Assembly (NCBI GenBank): GCA_049644265.1
Contig: JBARRO010000108.1
Coordinates: 1 to 34,785 of the forward strand
From: JBARRO01 sp049644265
Lineage (GTDB): Bacteria; Bacteroidota; Ignavibacteria; UBA10030
Direction: 5' to 3'
DNA length: 34,785 nt
Shown here one piece after another: positions 23,486-32,632 of the stretch. A program made the position numbers and the translations under genes. Under the pieces are notes generated by a model. The model worked only from the letters and a program-made list of their open reading frames with translations, did not search any database and was not told the DNA's origin. Positions within the stretch are counted from its first letter, which is position 1; each line of letters starts with the position of its first letter.

Positions 23486-25788
23486 AAAAGCTGTTTCTCC
23501 TTTTCCTCCTGTGGCATATCTCTGTCAACGCCCAGACTCCTTTTTCCGTGGACAGCGCCGCATCCTACCTCAAGACGATTTCGGTCGATATCGGTCCCCG
23601 GACCATGGGCTCCCCCAACGAACGTCGTGCGATGGAATTCGGCCTCCAGAAATTCCGGGAGTTCGGTCTGACCGAGGTTTCGCTCATGGAAATGCAGAAG
23701 CTGGATCCCGACAAGTCGGGCCAGCATTGGAATGTCAGGAGCGGCGTTGCAGTCGGGGTGCTTCGGGGACGCACCAGCAGAATCATCCTCATCGGCGGCC
23801 ACATCGACTCCGCAGGGCCTGAAATTCCCGGCGCCAACGACGACGGCTCCGGATCCGCCACCGTACTGGAGCTTGCTCGCATCCTTGCAACGCGACAGAA
23901 CGAGTCGACGATCGTGTTTTGTCTTTTTGGCGGAGAGGAACGCGGATTGCGCGGATCACAGTTCTTTGTCGATCAGTATCCGGAGCTCGACCGCGTTGCG
24001 TTGATGCTCCAGATTGACATGGCCAACGGGAGCGAAACACTCGCTCCTTTTGTCGACGCGGAGGATCGGAGCGCGCCCCGGTGGCTTGTCTCGGCAGCCT
24101 ACGACGAATTCGCCGGTCTTGGATACACCGGGCTTTCCTATCCCACGCATTTCCTGACCCTCAGCAGCGCTTTTCCCGGCGGCGCCGTAGGATCCGATCA
24201 TGAGTCATTCCTGAAACGAGGAATTCCCGCTATCGACTTCACCTCGGACGCAAACGATCCCATTCACACCCCCCAGGACAATTTTGGGAACTTCAAAGTG
24301 TCCGGTCTGAAACGAACGGGCGACCTCGTCTACAAACTCGTCGAACGGTTCGACGCGGGAGTTCCAACAGAGCGCGACGGAAGGTACTTTCTCTTTCAAG
24401 TCGGCTCCGTTCCCGTGTTCATCCCCCTTTGGCTTTTGTGGGCCTTCGCCGCCTTCGCAGTCGTTCTCGCGGTCATAGCCGTCGTGATACTTCGGCGGCA
24501 ACGAACCGAACCCGCTGCACCCCATCCGACGATCCCAGGGTTGAAACTGTTCCTCCTGATGCTGATCATTCAATCGTTTGTCTGGCTCTCTGTGGACATT
24601 CCCGGACTTCTGAAAGGCTGGCGGTTTCCGTGGCTGGGTGACGCAGGCGGTTACTCCATCCTGGCATTTTTCGGCGGGTTGATAGGGATCTGGTGCTCCT
24701 TAAGGTTGGCACGAAGAATGAACCTCAGTGCGGATCCGTATCGGTATTTCCTCACCACGGTGTTGTATTTGTTTTTATTCCTTGCCTTGTTCAGCCTGAG
24801 TTCCGTCAAGTTGGCTCTCTATCCGGCCACCGCTCTTTTCTTTCTTGCGCTCGCTGCGTTGGTCACCAATCCATATCTCAAATTTCTTTTCTGGGCGGTA
24901 TCCCCCCACTTCATGTTTCGTCTCATTTTTTCAGAGGGATTTGGACTGCTCGCGCGAGGCATCACAGAGATTCCGGTTTCGGGGATTGTTGGGAGTTTTT
25001 TCCTGAACCTTCTACTCATTCTGTTCTTCTCAGCCTGGTCGTTTCCTTTCCTCACCGGTTTCGCCTCCGTTTATGTCGGATCGGCACACTGGCTGCGATA
25101 TTTCAAAAGAAAATCCGCGCTTGCCGTTGCGAGTGCCTGTTTCGCCCTCACGATTGTTTTTCTAGTTTTCCAGTCTACTTTCTCCCGTGAGTGGCTGCAG
25201 ACAATCCATGTGGACCAGGTTTACAGTCAAACGACGCAGAAAGGGGCTGTGACTCTTCGCAGCAATGAATACTTCCACGGAGTTCGCGTGCGAACCGCTG
25301 AGTCGGACACAACGCTTTCGGGTTGGAGCCGGGAGGTGAAACTGAAGGACCTCGGCCCTCTGCCACCCTGGATTACCATCGAGCGAAGCATCATGACTGC
25401 CCCGGCCGATTCTGGTGTACGTTACACGCTTCTCGTCACATTGAATCTGAAGTACCGGCCGTATGAACTCCATTTGACTTATTCCACACCCAAGGGAACC
25501 ATCAGTGCGGGTTGGAGCCACCTTGCATGGAGTTCCTCTTCGCATGCGTTAGCCATCCAGTGGTATTCGTTCCCGGATACCAGTATTGTGGTCCCGGTTT
25601 CGTTTGTTGTGACGGGAGCTGACAGTATTACTGAATTGGTCGAGGCGACCTTCGTCGAACCGCTCACACCCGTACACATGGAGCGACAGTTCATGAATCC
25701 AGCATACCGGTCCGTCGTCCGGTCATCGGTTGTATTGTCGCGCAACGGGAACGGCGGATCTTCGCTAACGCTCAGGAATGAACCATGA
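23482..25788 (+). CDS. M28 family zinc aminopeptidase with multi-helix membrane domain
   Basis: A 768-residue protein from the ATG at 23482. Signal peptide (MKKLFLLFLLWHISVNAQ), then an M28 peptidase domain to about residue 295 with the di-zinc ligands H107 and D109 (GGHIDS), D120 (GANDDGSG), E152-E153 (GGEERGLRGS), D179 (QIDM) and H262 (DPIHTPQD). Residues about 310-580 contain eight or so hydrophobic helices, and the last 180 residues form a beta-rich soluble domain. The architecture recalls eukaryotic ERMP1/Fxna-type peptidases. It likely trims peptides outside the cytoplasmic membrane. Its stop overlaps the next start (ATGA at 25785-25788). Confidence 0.9.
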   Translation: MKKLFLLFLLWHISVNAQTPFSVDSAASYLKTISVDIGPRTMGSPNERRAMEFGLQKFREFGLTEVSLMEMQKLDPDKSGQHWNVRSGVAVGVLRGRTSRIILIGGHIDSAGPEIPGANDDGSGSATVLELARILATRQNESTIVFCLFGGEERGLRGSQFFVDQYPELDRVALMLQIDMANGSETLAPFVDAEDRSAPRWLVSAAYDEFAGLGYTGLSYPTHFLTLSSAFPGGAVGSDHESFLKRGIPAIDFTSDANDPIHTPQDNFGNFKVSGLKRTGDLVYKLVERFDAGVPTERDGRYFLFQVGSVPVFIPLWLLWAFAAFAVVLAVIAVVILRRQRTEPAAPHPTIPGLKLFLLMLIIQSFVWLSVDIPGLLKGWRFPWLGDAGGYSILAFFGGLIGIWCSLRLARRMNLSADPYRYFLTTVLYLFLFLALFSLSSVKLALYPATALFFLALAALVTNPYLKFLFWAVSPHFMFRLIFSEGFGLLARGITEIPVSGIVGSFFLNLLLILFFSAWSFPFLTGFASVYVGSAHWLRYFKRKSALAVASACFALTIVFLVFQSTFSREWLQTIHVDQVYSQTTQKGAVTLRSNEYFHGVRVRTAESDTTLSGWSREVKLKDLGPLPPWITIERSIMTAPADSGVRYTLLVTLNLKYRPYELHLTYSTPKGTISAGWSHLAWSSSSHALAIQWYSFPDTSIVVPVSFVVTGADSITELVEATFVEPLTPVHMERQFMNPAYRSVVRSSVVLSRNGNGGSSLTLRNEP

Positions 25789-26642
25789 AGAAGCTCTTGG
25801 CCATCAGCGTCATTGTCACCCTGCAGGCAACCGCGCAAGAACCTCAACCACCGGACACGATTCGCGCTGCTCCAATTTTTTGGACCAACAGTCTTGTCGG
25901 AACATTCACCATCACCCAGGTAAGTCTCACGGACTGGATCCAGGGCGGAGAAAACGCGCTTGCGTACACGACGTTTCTCAACGGGAAGGCGGTCTATGAA
26001 GAGAGCGACCTCGTGTGGTCGAATTCGTTCAAATTCGCGTTTGGGCAGACGAGTGTAGGATCACAGGAGCTGCGGAAGACGGAAGACAAACTTGAGCTCG
26101 AGTCGGTGTTGACATACAAACTGGGAACCTACATCAATCCATATGCTGCAACGACTTTCAAGTCGCAATTCGCTTCGGGATTCAAATATGACAACCTGGG
26201 AGGGCGAGTTCCTGTTTCAAGGTTCTACGATCCGGCCTATCTCACACAGAGCATCGGGGCCGGATATCAGTTTCTCCCGGAGGTGAAAACACGATTGGGA
26301 GCAGCGCTTCGTGAAATCGTGACCTCTGAATTCTTCAGCTACGCCGACGATCCAAAAACTCCGGAGATCGAGCGCGTGAAAGTCGAAGACGGCCTTGAAT
26401 CGGTCACGGACATCCAATGGCACATCGAGGGCAACGTAACGTTCTCATCGAAGCTGGAGCTCTTTGCCTCGTTCAGGACACTGGAGAAGATTATTGTGCG
26501 CGGCGATAACACGTTAACAACGAAGTTGGGAAGGCTCGTGACACTGGTTTTCAACGTTCAGATCATCAACGAACGGTTGGCCTCGCCGAGAACCCAGGTG
26601 AAGCAAACGCTGGCGATTGGTATAAACTTTACGCTGATTTAG
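25785..26642 (+). CDS. DUF3078 family exported protein
   Basis: A 285-residue protein with a signal peptide (MKKLLAISVIVTLQATAQ). The pattern FTITQVSLTDWIQGGENALAYTTFLNGKAVYEESDLVWSNSFKFAFGQ, then RKTEDKLELESVLTYKLG and TTFKSQFASGFKYD, is that of DUF3078, a Bacteroidota-type outer-membrane barrel family of unknown function. The final strand AIGINFTLI is compatible with barrel insertion. It is the third gene of the coupled hydrolase-peptidase-DUF3078 operon, and converges on the methyltransferase gene with 14 bases between stops. Confidence 0.86.
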   Translation: MKKLLAISVIVTLQATAQEPQPPDTIRAAPIFWTNSLVGTFTITQVSLTDWIQGGENALAYTTFLNGKAVYEESDLVWSNSFKFAFGQTSVGSQELRKTEDKLELESVLTYKLGTYINPYAATTFKSQFASGFKYDNLGGRVPVSRFYDPAYLTQSIGAGYQFLPEVKTRLGAALREIVTSEFFSYADDPKTPEIERVKVEDGLESVTDIQWHIEGNVTFSSKLELFASFRTLEKIIVRGDNTLTTKLGRLVTLVFNVQIINERLASPRTQVKQTLAIGINFTLI

Positions 26643-26656
26643 CAGCTCGTTATGGG

Positions 26657-28099
26657 TCAAGAACGCCGGAAGAGCGCCACATTCTCCACGTGGTAAGTAT
26701 GCGGGAACATGTCGACCGGCTGGAGTTTCTCGAGGGAGTATCCGGTTGCGCAGAGGAGTTTCGCGTCGCGCGCTTGTGTTGCAGGATTGCAGCTGACATA
26801 CACGATTCGCTCCGGACCGATGCGCGCGATTTCTTCAATGACCTTGGGATGCATGCCGCTCCGCGGAGGGTCGATGATCATTGCATTCGGCCGGGGGTGT
26901 GACTCCAACCAGTCCGTTTCACGGGTAAGCCGGTCTTTCAGATCTCCGAGCACAAACTCGCAGTTCTTAATTCCGTTAGCAACCGCATTCTCATTGGCAT
27001 CCCTGATTGCACTTTCGGCCGAATCCACAGCAATCACTGTCTGCACCGCATCGGCGATGAAAATCGCGATCGCTCCCGTCCCGCAATACAGGTCGTACAC
27101 AACATCCGACGAACGAAACTCTCCGAACGATTTGGCCGCCGCATACAGCTTCTCGGCCTGAGCGGTGTTGGTCTGAAAGAACGACGCCGCGGAGACTTTG
27201 AATGTTGCGTTCCCGAGAGTTTCCCGAATGATCCCTTCACCGAAATACACACGCTCGACGTCTCCGTACGCAATCTGAGCCCTGCGCGTGTTTACCGTGT
27301 TCACGACCGTCGTCACCGACGGAATTGCCGCCACAAGCGCGTCGGCATACCGGCGCATCGTCTCCTGACGATCTTCAAAGGTCACCAGGTTGACGAGAAT
27401 CTCACTGGACCTCCTGCTCTGACGAATCACCAGAAACCGCAGGTACCCCGCATGGAGCTCCGATGAATAAACGGGCAGTTTATTCTCGCGGGCATAGGTT
27501 CGCGTGAAGTTGAGGATCTGGTTGGAAAGGGGGGACTGGAGATGACACTCTTCAATCTCCAGGACTTTGTCGTAGCGCTGTGGAACGTGCAATCCAAGGA
27601 ACACATCGGAGGAACGGGAAGGTACTGCAACGACGTCAGAATGATCTTCTTTTCGGGCAGGGGGAGTCACCAACCATTGCTGGTCGGAAAACGAGAACTC
27701 CATTTTGTTGCGATAGAAATACTGTGCTTCTGACCCCAGGATCGGGAGGACGGCAACGTTTTTGAATCCTCCGATCCTCTCAAATGCGTCAACCACATGC
27801 TGCTGCTTGAATCTCAGCTGCGCGGAGTAGTCGACATGCTGCCATTTGCATCCACCGCACACGCCAAAGTGCCTGCAGGGCGGAGTCACCCTGAGGTTGG
27901 ATGGCCGGTCAATTCTGAGAGTTCTTGCCTCTGCAAAATTCTTTTTGACCTTTAGGACTCTTGCCGTGACCCGGTCGCCCGGGACCCCCCCGTCCACAAA
28001 AACGACGATTCCCTGGTGTCGGGCAACGGATTTTCCTTCAAATGCCGCATCGAGAATTTCGAGCGCGATTTCATCGCCCTTCCGCAATTCCTCATTCAT
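26657..28099 (-). CDS. rlmD: 23S rRNA (uracil-5-)-methyltransferase, RlmD/RumA type
   Basis: A 480-residue SAM-dependent RNA m5U methyltransferase. N-terminal TRAM domain (residues 6-62), iron-sulfur cluster cysteines C75, C81, C84 (PCRHFGVCGGC) and C185 (EIEECHL), SAM-binding DLYCGTGAIAIFIADAV, IIDPPRSGMHPKV and the catalytic-cysteine block YVSCNPATQARD. All four cluster cysteines are present, so the enzyme should be functional. It methylates a uridine of 23S rRNA (U1939 in E. coli for RlmD); which uridine is modified cannot be told from sequence, and RlmCD-type dual specificity is the alternative. No partner genes; a stand-alone housekeeping gene. Confidence 0.92.
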   Translation of the reverse strand: MNEELRKGDEIALEILDAAFEGKSVARHQGIVVFVDGGVPGDRVTARVLKVKKNFAEARTLRIDRPSNLRVTPPCRHFGVCGGCKWQHVDYSAQLRFKQQHVVDAFERIGGFKNVAVLPILGSEAQYFYRNKMEFSFSDQQWLVTPPARKEDHSDVVAVPSRSSDVFLGLHVPQRYDKVLEIEECHLQSPLSNQILNFTRTYARENKLPVYSSELHAGYLRFLVIRQSRRSSEILVNLVTFEDRQETMRRYADALVAAIPSVTTVVNTVNTRRAQIAYGDVERVYFGEGIIRETLGNATFKVSAASFFQTNTAQAEKLYAAAKSFGEFRSSDVVYDLYCGTGAIAIFIADAVQTVIAVDSAESAIRDANENAVANGIKNCEFVLGDLKDRLTRETDWLESHPRPNAMIIDPPRSGMHPKVIEEIARIGPERIVYVSCNPATQARDAKLLCATGYSLEKLQPVDMFPHTYHVENVALFRRS

Positions 28100-28146
28100 T
28101 CAGGCCTTTTATGTTAATCTAGAAACCATCTCAAGAATATTGCCTG

Positions 28147-28220
28147 GCCACAAAAGTCACAAAAGCTCTGTCCTCTTTGTTCAGTAAATTCCTTTTGTGC
28201 ATTCTGTGCCTTTTTGTGGC
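28147..28220. repeat. Inverted pair of CACAAAAGG-type nonamer repeats without a gene
   Basis: The left arm GCCACAAAAGTCACAAAAG (28147-28165) and the inverted right arm (28191-28220, ending TTTTTGTGGC) enclose only 25 bases. Each arm is built of nonamers related to CACAAAAGG. The arrangement parallels the CACGAAGGA arms around the GxxExxY gene at 32198-32800, where the inner left arm also drifts to CACAAAGG. The whole pair can fold into a long hairpin in the transcript. The 28100-28241 spacer contains nothing else. Confidence 0.65.
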
Positions 28221-28241
28221 AAATCATTTTTGAAATGAGCC

Positions 28242-30683
28242 CTAGTAGCTGAACCAATAACTGATCTTCAACAGAAGGACATTCGTCGCCGGTATGAGAA
28301 AGGTATTCGACAGATTGTCGCCGAGCGGCGTATCAAACGTCCCCAACGATCCGTTTCTCCCTTGCGACCAGACCAGATACAGAGTGCTCCCGGGGAGATA
28401 CTCCCACCGCAGCACCACATTGGAATTGAAATACAAGTTGTTCGTCACAGGCAGGCCGAAAGGCGGAGCATACGGAACGAATCCGTCCGGCGAGACCATT
28501 CTTGCAGAGTTTTCGTATTTGAACTTGGCGTTGAAGTACTGGAAATACACTTGAAGCGTCAGATCCCTCGCAAAGACAAATGTCCCGCGGGTTGTGATGT
28601 CCCACGTTTCCGTGGAACGGTCGCCGAACAAGCTCATGAGTCCCGGAGAAATCGTCGAGTCGGACCAATTGGTAAACCACGCCAGTTCGTTCATAGTGCG
28701 AGAGTGCGTTGTGGTCAGGTCCAGTGTGGCATTTGAAGAGAGCTTCAGCTCCAACTCCACGGAGGCGGACGACGACGTCGCTCTCCGGTTGTCCTTTGCC
28801 CAAATTCCATAGACCGCTGCAACAACGGCCTCGCGAGGGTCGGTGCTCGCAAGCAGGAGCAGCTGCTTGCTGGGTGAACGGTTGAAGAGTCCGTTCCCTC
28901 GCGTTTCCCTGTCGTCATAGAGCCCCCAGTTGCCGTCAACCTGATACCCGATCTGCCAATAGTTCGTGAATGTGAGATTCCCTGCGCTTGAAAACGAGTT
29001 GAACAGTTCGACTCCGTCGAAGTTCGTGCGGTAATGGTATGTGGCGTTGATGATCCAGAATTGGCGCCAATCCTCCGGGGTGTCTTCTTTATAAGAGATG
29101 CTCCCGACAAACCCGTGGTCATTCGGCCGCCGGAAAAAGCCCATGTCGTTGATGTTGAACTGTTTCGACGTGAAATCCGTCGAGACGGAACCCTGCCAGT
29201 GCTGGCCGGCGGTCTTGGCAAGCGTCAGACGACCCGCCGACCCCGTAATGCGCTGACCGACCGGGATGATGATGCTTTGGTCAAGACCGCTTGTGGTGTG
29301 GGAGGTCGCGAAAAATCCGTCGACGCGGTAAGTGTTGTCCAGGAATTTGAGATCCCAGTCGAGTCCCGCAGTCAACGCGGGGAGCCGGTCGTTCTTGGTC
29401 ACTGACGTCAGCATCATTCCGACGTTGGAATTCTCCAGAACATCCTGCCGAAGCCGGATGAGACTGTAGTTGGAGAACGGTTCGATGATGGAATCTGACT
29501 GTGCACCGGCGGCGTTCACCAGCGTTGCATGCTCTTCTCTTGTCATGGCTTCGAGGACACCCAGCGAGAGACCTCCGGTTGTCTTTCCGGACACTTTCGC
29601 CGCACCGAGAATGGTTGCGTTGCGTGGCTGGTCCAGGACATAGCCGCCCACCGGCGGGCGAACGCTCAGAGCTTTGCCGATACGCCGGGAGTAGAACAGC
29701 CCGGGTCCGAAATCACCGCCGAACGTCGTGAAATGGAGAATCTGGGATCCCTCGATGAAGAACGGTCGCTTCTCGGGAAGGAACGTTTCAATGGTCGTGA
29801 GGTTCAGGACAGCAGGATCCGCCTCGACCTGGCCGAAATCGGGATTCATCGTTGCATCGACGGTGATTCCGCCTACCGGTTTGTACTTGAGGTCAAGACC
29901 GCCGTCGAGCGTGAACTCCCGTCCTGTCGGGATGCTCGGGGACGACGGCATGAATCGCCCGCTCCCGACCGCAAATGGCATAAGCTCGACGTTTGTGGGT
30001 GACGTCACACCGTGAATGCCGACAAGGTGTCCGAACTTGGAAGTAAACCCGCTCTCCGCCTTTCCAATCATTGCCCAATAATCCGATTCCCTGTTCCGCG
30101 CAATGGTTCTGATGAACTGGATCCCCCACTCCTGTTCCTGACGATCGGGGAACCGGAGGACTGTGAACGGGATCCTCACTTCTGCAACCCAGCCGTCTTC
30201 ATTGATTTGTGTCTCAACATCCCAGACTGCGTCCCAGGAGTCATCCTCCTGAGTTCCGTCGATGGATTGAAGAATGTCAACTTTGACTCCTGCAGCGCTG
30301 ATCGTAAACTCAAAATCGGTTTGGTGGTCGTGATAGCTGTCGATGCGAATCGATATGTAGTCCGAAACGATTTCATCGTCCCGGCGGGCAAGGCGGGCAA
30401 CGATTTTGGAGGCTTCCGTATCAAACATCTTGCACCCAAAATAGACCGCATCGTCGTCGTAGAGAACACGAATCTCCGTTTTCTGCGTTGGCGGCTGGCC
30501 CTCGACGGGGTCGCGTTGCGTGAAGTCGGTCACCGGAGTCGCCGTTTGCCATTCTGGCTCGGAAAGCACCCCATCGATCCTCGGGGCCCTGGGTGTCTTC
30601 GTTGCGACAGCAGTCTTCGGATTCGACCCGGCCTCAAGCATGAGCGGGACAAGAAGGAGAAGGATGAAAGCAGAGAATTTCAT
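28242..30683 (-). CDS. DUF5916 outer-membrane protein with CBM9-like N-terminal domain
   Basis: An 813-residue exported protein from the ATG at 30683 (signal peptide MKFSAFILLLLVPLMLEAG); an upstream open frame is not coding. Residues about 30-220 are a carbohydrate-binding family 9-like sandwich (PRIDGVLSEPEWQTA, EIRVLYDDDAVYFGCKMFD, WVAEVRIPFTVLRF). The DUF5916 signature MNPDFGQVEADPAVLNLTTIETFLPEKRPFFIEG follows near 280-310, then a large C-terminal barrel ending KISYWFSY with a terminal aromatic residue for outer-membrane assembly. Members are common in Bacteroidota and related phyla; substrate is unknown. It has its own promoter region downstream of the pgm terminator. Confidence 0.9.
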   Translation of the reverse strand: MKFSAFILLLLVPLMLEAGSNPKTAVATKTPRAPRIDGVLSEPEWQTATPVTDFTQRDPVEGQPPTQKTEIRVLYDDDAVYFGCKMFDTEASKIVARLARRDDEIVSDYISIRIDSYHDHQTDFEFTISAAGVKVDILQSIDGTQEDDSWDAVWDVETQINEDGWVAEVRIPFTVLRFPDRQEQEWGIQFIRTIARNRESDYWAMIGKAESGFTSKFGHLVGIHGVTSPTNVELMPFAVGSGRFMPSSPSIPTGREFTLDGGLDLKYKPVGGITVDATMNPDFGQVEADPAVLNLTTIETFLPEKRPFFIEGSQILHFTTFGGDFGPGLFYSRRIGKALSVRPPVGGYVLDQPRNATILGAAKVSGKTTGGLSLGVLEAMTREEHATLVNAAGAQSDSIIEPFSNYSLIRLRQDVLENSNVGMMLTSVTKNDRLPALTAGLDWDLKFLDNTYRVDGFFATSHTTSGLDQSIIIPVGQRITGSAGRLTLAKTAGQHWQGSVSTDFTSKQFNINDMGFFRRPNDHGFVGSISYKEDTPEDWRQFWIINATYHYRTNFDGVELFNSFSSAGNLTFTNYWQIGYQVDGNWGLYDDRETRGNGLFNRSPSKQLLLLASTDPREAVVAAVYGIWAKDNRRATSSSASVELELKLSSNATLDLTTTHSRTMNELAWFTNWSDSTISPGLMSLFGDRSTETWDITTRGTFVFARDLTLQVYFQYFNAKFKYENSARMVSPDGFVPYAPPFGLPVTNNLYFNSNVVLRWEYLPGSTLYLVWSQGRNGSLGTFDTPLGDNLSNTFLIPATNVLLLKISYWFSY

Positions 30684-30710
30684 TGTACTCCAGGGGTAAT
30701 TGTCGGTTGG

Positions 30711-30741
30711 AAAATAAAAACCTCCGGCATTTGTCGGAGGT
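30711..30741 (-). terminator. Intrinsic terminator of the phosphohexomutase gene
   Basis: ACCTCCG (30720-30726) and CGGAGGT (30735-30741) form a 7-bp stem with an eight-base loop. On the minus strand it is followed by TTTTTATTTT (30720-30711). It lies about 40 bases after the stop at 30781, at the expected place for the end of the transcript. Confidence 0.88.
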
Positions 30742-30780
30742 CTTTGACCTCTCTCGTGTTCATGTCTCCGTTGGCAGCCG

Positions 30781-32178
30781 TTATATTGAGCGGGCGGCCT
30801 GCAACAACTCCTCCACCTTCTCAGGTTTCTCCGCCTCGGCATAGAAACGGATGAGCGGTTCCGTGCCGGAAGCCCTGACGAGCACCCAGCCGTTCTCGAC
30901 AAACAGTTTGAACCCGTCCATTGTTTCCACATGAAGAACGCGGTGGGACCCCAACGATGATACTCCTTTTTTGTAGACGGAGAGTATTCGTTGCTTTTCC
31001 TTCTCAGTCAGATGCGCGTCATATCGGTTGAAATAGTGCCAACCAAACTCTCCCATAATCTCCTCCACAAGAGCACTCAGTGGCTTTTTCCGTATAGCGA
31101 GCATTTCGCACAGGAGCAGTCCGATGTAAATGCCGTCCCGTTCGGGGAGGTGTCCCTTGACACCGAGTCCGCCGCTTTCTTCAGCTGCCACGAGGATATC
31201 CCGCTCGGTCATGAGCCGGCAGAGGTATTTGAATCCAATCGGGGTTTCGTGGAGTACGAGATGGTACTTTTCGCACATTTTGTTGATCAGCTGGCTCACG
31301 GAGAAGGATTTCGCGACCTCGCCTGACCATTTCTTCTCTTCAACAAGATACTTGATGAGCAGGGCAAAGATCCGGTGAGAGTCGACGAACGTTCCTTTTT
31401 CATCGAACACGCCGACACGGTCGGCATCACCGTCGGTTGCGATGGCGATGTCGCAGTTGTTCGAGCGGACGGTTGCTGCAAGCTCTTTCAAGTGCTGCGG
31501 CAGCGGCTCCGGATGCGATCCTCCAAACGACGGGTTGAAGGATCCCCTGAGCGAAGCGACCAACGGCACGAGTTTCTCCATGACTCCCTGCCCAGCACCG
31601 TGCATCGCATCGTAGGCAATCTTGATTCCTGCAGATTGAATGAGGGGAAGGTTGATCTTCGCTTTGATGTCATCCACATAATATTGAGTGAAATCTCTTT
31701 GACGCACCACGCCCTTCTTCACCAGTTCAGCAAAAGGCTTCAGAACTTTGAACCTTGAACTTTGAACTTTTTTGAGTTCTTTCTCCACCTTCTCGATCAT
31801 CTCCGGATGCGCCGGTCCTCCGAAGTCGCCTTTGATTTTGAACCCGTTGTACTTTGCGGGATTATGGCTTGCGGTGATCACCACGCCTCCCGCTGCATTC
31901 AGATTTCTGGTCAGGAGGGACACCATCGGCGTGGAGGAAATCTTCTCCGAGATAATGACCGTGATCCCACGGTTCCCAAGTACTTCCGCAGTAGTTTCTG
32001 CAAACTCACGCGAAAGAAAGCGAGCATCATAGCCGACGACGATGCCGTTTTTGATCTTCTTGTGTTTCTTGAAAAAATTCGCGGTCGCCAGGGCAACTTT
32101 TGCCACGTTTTCGAACGTGAAGTCATCCGCGATCACACCGCGCCAACCGTCAGTTCCGAACTTGATTTGAGCTTTCAT
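30781..32178 (-). CDS. Phosphohexomutase (phosphoglucomutase/phosphomannomutase)
   Basis: A 465-residue alpha-D-phosphohexomutase that interconverts hexose 1- and 6-phosphates for sugar-nucleotide and envelope synthesis. Catalytic phosphoserine S104 in ITASHNPAKYNG, Mg2+ site D249-x-D251-x-D253 in TDGDADR, sugar-binding loop EESGG (333-337) and phosphate-binding RASGTEPLIR near the C-terminus are all intact. Between the first two domains, residues 137-146 (KVQSSRFKVL) are encoded by four tandem heptamers (31743-31770), in frame and in a surface linker, so probably tolerated. The gene for a GxxExxY protein has its 3' end 60 bases upstream of this start. Sugar specificity (glucose, mannose or glucosamine) cannot be told. 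Confidence 0.93.
   Translation of the reverse strand: MKAQIKFGTDGWRGVIADDFTFENVAKVALATANFFKKHKKIKNGIVVGYDARFLSREFAETTAEVLGNRGITVIISEKISSTPMVSLLTRNLNAAGGVVITASHNPAKYNGFKIKGDFGGPAHPEMIEKVEKELKKVQSSRFKVLKPFAELVKKGVVRQRDFTQYYVDDIKAKINLPLIQSAGIKIAYDAMHGAGQGVMEKLVPLVASLRGSFNPSFGGSHPEPLPQHLKELAATVRSNNCDIAIATDGDADRVGVFDEKGTFVDSHRIFALLIKYLVEEKKWSGEVAKSFSVSQLINKMCEKYHLVLHETPIGFKYLCRLMTERDILVAAEESGGLGVKGHLPERDGIYIGLLLCEMLAIRKKPLSALVEEIMGEFGWHYFNRYDAHLTEKEKQRILSVYKKGVSSLGSHRVLHVETMDGFKLFVENGWVLVRASGTEPLIRFYAEAEKPEKVEELLQAARSI
31743..31770. repeat. Four tandem heptamers (GAACTTT) inside the phosphohexomutase gene
   Basis: GAACTTT (31743), GAACCTT (31750), GAACTTT (31757) and GAACTTT (31764) follow each other without spacing; only one base differs. 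Since 7 is not a multiple of 3, the four units read through all three frames to give KVQSSRFKVL. Tracts of this kind are usually intergenic, as at 2054-2122; here one is tolerated in a coding linker. Confidence 0.85.
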
Positions 32179-32238
32179 AGTCCACCAAGATAGAAAAATA
32201 CCACGAAGGACACGAAGTGCACAAAGGTTGAGTTTGCC

Positions 32239-32625
32239 TTAGTAAACGAAACGCTTCCATTCCAGTTTGCCAACGCTCCCGAAGTTGATGAGCAAGCCTA
32301 CCCGAATGCCGCTTGCCTTGAGATAGTTCAGAATTTGCGCCTCCGCCCACTCATCGAGAGACTTACAAGCCTTGAGCTCTACAATAATCTTCCCATAACA
32401 CAAGAAATCCGGGATGTATTTCTTCTTGAGTAAGATTCCCTTATAGATTACGCTAAGCAAACTCTCTGCATTGAAAGGAATATCTTGCAGCCCGAGTTCG
32501 ATCTCGAATGCCTCCTGGTAGATAGCTTCAACATAACCAGGCCCTAAATTCTTGTGTACTTCAATCGCTGCACCAACAATCGAATACACTTCTTCTTTAT
32601 AAAGAAGTTCCCCCTCGCGTTTCAT
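32239..32625 (-). CDS. GxxExxY protein, PD-(D/E)xK nuclease-like fold
   Basis: A 128-residue protein of the GxxExxY family. The name motif is G30-Y-V-E33-A-I-Y36 (GPGYVEAIYQEAFE). The nuclease-type core is D73 (YIPDFL) with E83-x-K85 (IIVELKA), followed by EAQILNYLKASGIRVGLLINFGS. All proposed active-site residues are present. The family is common in environmental bacteria, its function unknown. The ATG is preceded by GGGGG. The reading frame lies between inverted repeat arms, and a truncated duplicate of its 5' end lies directly upstream. The downstream inverted repeat arm plus TTTTT may act as terminator. Confidence 0.9.
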   Translation of the reverse strand: MKREGELLYKEEVYSIVGAAIEVHKNLGPGYVEAIYQEAFEIELGLQDIPFNAESLLSVIYKGILLKKKYIPDFLCYGKIIVELKACKSLDEWAEAQILNYLKASGIRVGLLINFGSVGKLEWKRFVY

Positions 32626-32632
32626 TTTCCCC

